A stretch of DNA of 64,000 nucleotides. Origin: Lichenicola sp050954785 (GTDB taxonomy: Bacteria; Pseudomonadota; Alphaproteobacteria; Acetobacterales; Acetobacteraceae). Made by a program: the position numbers and the translations under genes. The stretch spans positions 1-64,000 of the forward strand of contig JBPBQO010000155.1 in the NCBI GenBank assembly GCA_050954785.1. Reading direction: 5' to 3'. Positions within the stretch are counted from its first letter, which is position 1; each line of letters starts with the position of its first letter. A model generated the notes under the pieces. The model made no database searches. It had not been told where the DNA came from and saw nothing but the letters and a program-made list of their open reading frames with translations. Of this stretch, positions 61,726 to 64,000 are shown piece after piece.

Positions 61726-62190
61726 TCACTGCAAAAGTTCGGCGAGCCGGATGCGTTCCGCCGCTTCCAGCGGCGCCGGCGGCGGCGGTCGGCGTCGCAT
61801 GCCGAGCCAGGCCGCGATCAGTCCGGCCGCAAGTGCCAGCGGTGCGGCGGCCCATAGCAGAAGGGTGACCCAGCTCAGCCGGGGACGGAGCCGGATGAAA
61901 TCGCCGTAGCGGACCACCATCCAGTCCATGATCTGGCGGTCGCTGTCGCCGGCCGCGACATGCACCCGGACTACGTGGCGCAGATCGCGGGCGAGATCCG
62001 CGCCGCTATCCTCGATGCTCTCGTTCTGACAGACCAGGCAGCGCAGTTGCGAGCCGATCGCTTCCGCGCGTGCTTCCTGCCGCGGATCGTGCAGCATCTC
62101 GGCCGGGTCGCTTACGGCCAGGGCCGGCGCCACCAGAAGACTCATCCCCAGCAACAACGCCGGCAGGACCGCGAGCATTGGATTTCTCAC
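61726..62190 (-). CDS. ccmH: Cytochrome c maturation protein CcmH (CcmL)
   Basis: A 154-aa periplasmic-facing thiol-disulfide protein that reduces apocytochrome c. A GTG start at 62190 overlaps the CcmG stop by four bases and precedes a signal region (MLAVLPALLLGMSLLVAPALAV). The redox motif is LRCLVCQ (Cys51, Cys54), with QNESIEDSGADLARDLR after it, and a C-terminal membrane anchor (residues about 125-143). The ATG at 62178 is an alternative start. Confidence 0.92.
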   Translation of the reverse strand: MRNPMLAVLPALLLGMSLLVAPALAVSDPAEMLHDPRQEARAEAIGSQLRCLVCQNESIEDSGADLARDLRHVVRVHVAAGDSDRQIMDWMVVRYGDFIRLRPRLSWVTLLLWAAAPLALAAGLIAAWLGMRRRPPPPAPLEAAERIRLAELLQ

Positions 62191-62759
62191 CGCTTGAGCC
62201 CTGCCACCAGGGGCAGCAACTGCCGGTCGATGATCTCCTGGGTCAGCGGCCCGGCCATATGCCAGGCGATCGTGCTGCCCGGCCGGATCAGGAAGCTTTC
62301 CGGCACGCCGGATACGCCCCAGTCGATCGCCGTTAGCCCGGGCCGATCTGCGGCCAGTCTTGCGTAAGGCGATCCGGTTCGCGTCACGAACCCCGAGGCA
62401 TCGTCCGGCCGGTCCTTGTAGGCGATACCCCATACCGGCAACCGGCCCTGCAGCGACGTCAGGAGCGGTGCCTCGATGACGCACGGGATGCACCAGGAGG
62501 CGAAGAAATTGATCAGTAGCGGACTGGTCGCCGCAGCGAGGTCGGCGCTGGAGAAGCCATGGCCCGGAGCCTGGTCGGGCAGGGCGAACGGCGGCACCTG
62601 CCGGTTCAGCGCCGGCGCATGGATGTCGTGCGGGTCGAACGAGCCGCGTCCCATGCCGGCCAGCATCGCCCAGAACCCGACGCCGACCGCAGCGGCGCCG
62701 GCCAGCGGTGCAATCGTCAGCACCCGCCGCCGCGACAGGAGCGATCCAGGCGGCATCAT
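62187..62759 (-). CDS. ccmG: Thiol:disulfide interchange protein CcmG/DsbE
   Basis: A 190-aa thioredoxin-fold protein, membrane-anchored by residues 17-35. The active site is WCIPC (Cys90, Cys93) in LINFFASWCIPCVIEAP; the cis-Pro loop is GVPESFL. It reduces the cytochrome heme-binding cysteines together with CcmH. Its start overlaps the ccmF stop (ATGA). Confidence 0.92.
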   Translation of the reverse strand: MMPPGSLLSRRRVLTIAPLAGAAAVGVGFWAMLAGMGRGSFDPHDIHAPALNRQVPPFALPDQAPGHGFSSADLAAATSPLLINFFASWCIPCVIEAPLLTSLQGRLPVWGIAYKDRPDDASGFVTRTGSPYARLAADRPGLTAIDWGVSGVPESFLIRPGSTIAWHMAGPLTQEIIDRQLLPLVAGLKR

Positions 62760-64000
62760 TCGGCCGGTACCGCGACGGCGTTGCGGGCACGCCTGGGTGC
62801 ACCGACGCGGACACGCCGGTCGCTGAGCGACAAGGCGCCGCCGATCGCCATGATCAGCGCACCGAGCCACATCCAGGGCGCCAGCGGATTATAGTGCAGC
62901 CGCAGGATGGCTGTGTGGTCGGCACCGTTATCGTGCTCGTCGCCCAGCACGGCGTAGAGGTCGGACATCCCATTGGTATGGATCGCCACCTCGCTGGTGG
63001 TCTGGTTCTGGCTTGCGAAGTCGCGTCGCGATGGATGCAGCACCGTCACCAGATGGTCGTGACGACGCACCTCGATCGTGGCCACCCGGGCACGGTAGTT
63101 CGGGCCCTCGGCATCGGCGAGCCGGGTCAGGGTCCAGCGATAGCCGGCGAGCTGGACGCTGTCGCCGGTATGCACGGCAACGATGGCATGGCTTGCATCG
63201 GACATTGCGGCGAGACCGATCACCGTCACCCCGGCGCCGGCATGCGCCAGGGCCGCGCCGAACACCGCGCGCGGCAGCATGCGCGCCCGGTGCAGGCTGT
63301 CCCGGATCGCAGTTCCTGGCCGGTGGCCGACCCGTTGCAACAGGCTGGCGGCACTCGCGGCGATCACCCAAACGCCCAGCACGAAGGCAACGACCGGAAG
63401 CACGCCCTTCAGCCCGCGCGCGGCGACCAATCCGACGATGCCGGCAAGCAACCCCGCCCACCACAGGCGGGCAAGCACCGGCGCCAGTTGCGCGCGCTTC
63501 CAGGGCAGCATTGGCCCGATCGCCATGGCGGCCAGCAGCGGCAGCGCCATGGGAGCGGCTGTGGCGTCGAAGAATGGCTTGCCGACGCTGATCGCGCTGC
63601 CGAACAACAGGCTGGCAAACGGCGGATACATGGTTCCGGTCAGCACCACCGCGCAGATCGCGCACAGCAGGATGTTGTTCATCACCAGCGCGCCCTCGCG
63701 CGACAGCGGCGCAAAGGTGCCGCCGGCGCTGAGCTTCGGAGCCCGGATCGCGAACAGCAGCAGCGCGCTGCCGATCACCAGTGCCAGCAGCCCGAGGATG
63801 AACACGCCGCGGGTCGGGTCGTTGGCGAACGAGTGCACCGAGTTGAGGATGCCCGACCGCACCAGGAAGGTGCCGGACAGCGATAGCGAGAAGGTGCCGA
63901 TCGCCAGCAGCACGGTCCAGACCTTCAACGCCTCGCGCTTTTCGACCACGATCGCCGAATGCACCAACGCGGTGCCTGTGAGCCATGGCAGCAGCGAGGC
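62756..64000 (-). CDS. ccmF: Heme lyase CcmF, partial (5' end beyond the window)
   Basis: Membrane component of System I heme attachment. Only about the last 414 codons are present; the frame is open to the last base, beginning ASLLPWLTGTALVHSAIVVEKRE. The conserved WxxG-type heme-handling stretch and membrane helices (TGTMYPPFASLLFG, PLLAAMAIGPMLPWKRAQ) are visible, and the end WMWLGALIMAIGGALSLSDRR is the normal C-terminal helix. The start and any ccmE or ccmC lie past 64000. Confidence 0.93.
   Translation of the reverse strand, partial: ASLLPWLTGTALVHSAIVVEKREALKVWTVLLAIGTFSLSLSGTFLVRSGILNSVHSFANDPTRGVFILGLLALVIGSALLLFAIRAPKLSAGGTFAPLSREGALVMNNILLCAICAVVLTGTMYPPFASLLFGSAISVGKPFFDATAAPMALPLLAAMAIGPMLPWKRAQLAPVLARLWWAGLLAGIVGLVAARGLKGVLPVVAFVLGVWVIAASAASLLQRVGHRPGTAIRDSLHRARMLPRAVFGAALAHAGAGVTVIGLAAMSDASHAIVAVHTGDSVQLAGYRWTLTRLADAEGPNYRARVATIEVRRHDHLVTVLHPSRRDFASQNQTTSEVAIHTNGMSDLYAVLGDEHDNGADHTAILRLHYNPLAPWMWLGALIMAIGGALSLSDRRVRVGAPRRARNAVAVPAE

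Overview
The window is a 64 kb stretch of high-GC, gene-dense chromosome from an alphaproteobacterium, most likely an Acetobacteraceae (Rhodospirillales) member. This rests on gene order and protein families only: purC-purS-purQ-purL-bolA-grxD, aroA-cmk-rpsA, ffs-dnaX-ybaB-recR, a TIGR02300-type zinc-ribbon protein, DUF1674 next to the ccm genes, and an alphaproteobacterial-style iron box. I found no tRNA, rRNA, CRISPR array, insertion sequence, prophage or replication origin. No gap without a gene exceeds 300 bases; the largest (about 280 bases at 37037-37316 and 264 at 60505-60768) hold promoters and leaders only.

Layout. 1-4159: end of methionine aminopeptidase, secreted gamma-glutamyltransferase, a TerC-family membrane protein (minus strand) and purB. 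4292-10509: an NRDE/TANGO2-type protein, then the purine operon purC-purS-[Rap1a/Tai-like secreted protein]-purQ-purL joined by 4-base overlaps, followed by bolA and grxD (iron-sulfur handling) and a small secreted protein. 10632-14543: YraN, a cardiolipin synthase, an EEP-family phosphodiesterase and an AI-2E/PerM-type membrane protein. 14769-17865: XRE regulator, mercaptopyruvate sulfurtransferase and cystathionine beta-lyase, a sulfur amino-acid cluster with a palindromic operator candidate and a structured leader. 17941-23907: a large FecR/DUF6600-type secreted protein, DUF3072 protein, ComM-like ATPase, serA and an HxlR regulator divergent from a PRISE-type reductase (24012-25076). 25116-28716: hisN, di-heme cytochrome c, pheA and a secreted esterase.

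28717-33626 is the main accessory locus: sulfatase, TonB-dependent receptor and secreted hydrolase form one minus-strand transcription unit, divergent from a formylglycine-generating enzyme that would activate the sulfatase. A perfect 8-11-8 inverted repeat lies between them. 33699-37036 is an iron-uptake pair (siderophore receptor plus PepSY membrane reductase) behind a candidate Fur box. 37317-42649: nudC, the SRP RNA gene, dnaX, ybaB, recR, a pteridine-reductase-like SDR and folB. 42714-45731: a flavin disulfide oxidoreductase, then manganese catalase and a DUF892 ferritin-like protein behind an EcfG-like general-stress promoter; similar promoters precede cls and the DUF3072 gene. 45741-50973: a UbiC-like secreted protein, the TIGR02300 protein, and aroA-cmk-rpsA. 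51105-58981: a possible antitoxin remnant, a membrane protein, and the pbpC/alpha-2-macroglobulin pair for cell-envelope defence. 59188-64000: an APC permease, DUF1674 (SDH assembly factor), and ccmI-ccmH-ccmG-ccmF for cytochrome c maturation, the last running off the window.

Most of the window is housekeeping. The most distinctive features are the sulfatase/TonB locus with its operator-like repeat, the secreted Rap1a/Tai-type protein buried in the purine operon, the hairpin that seems to pair with the sseA ribosome binding site, and a set of EcfG-like promoters.
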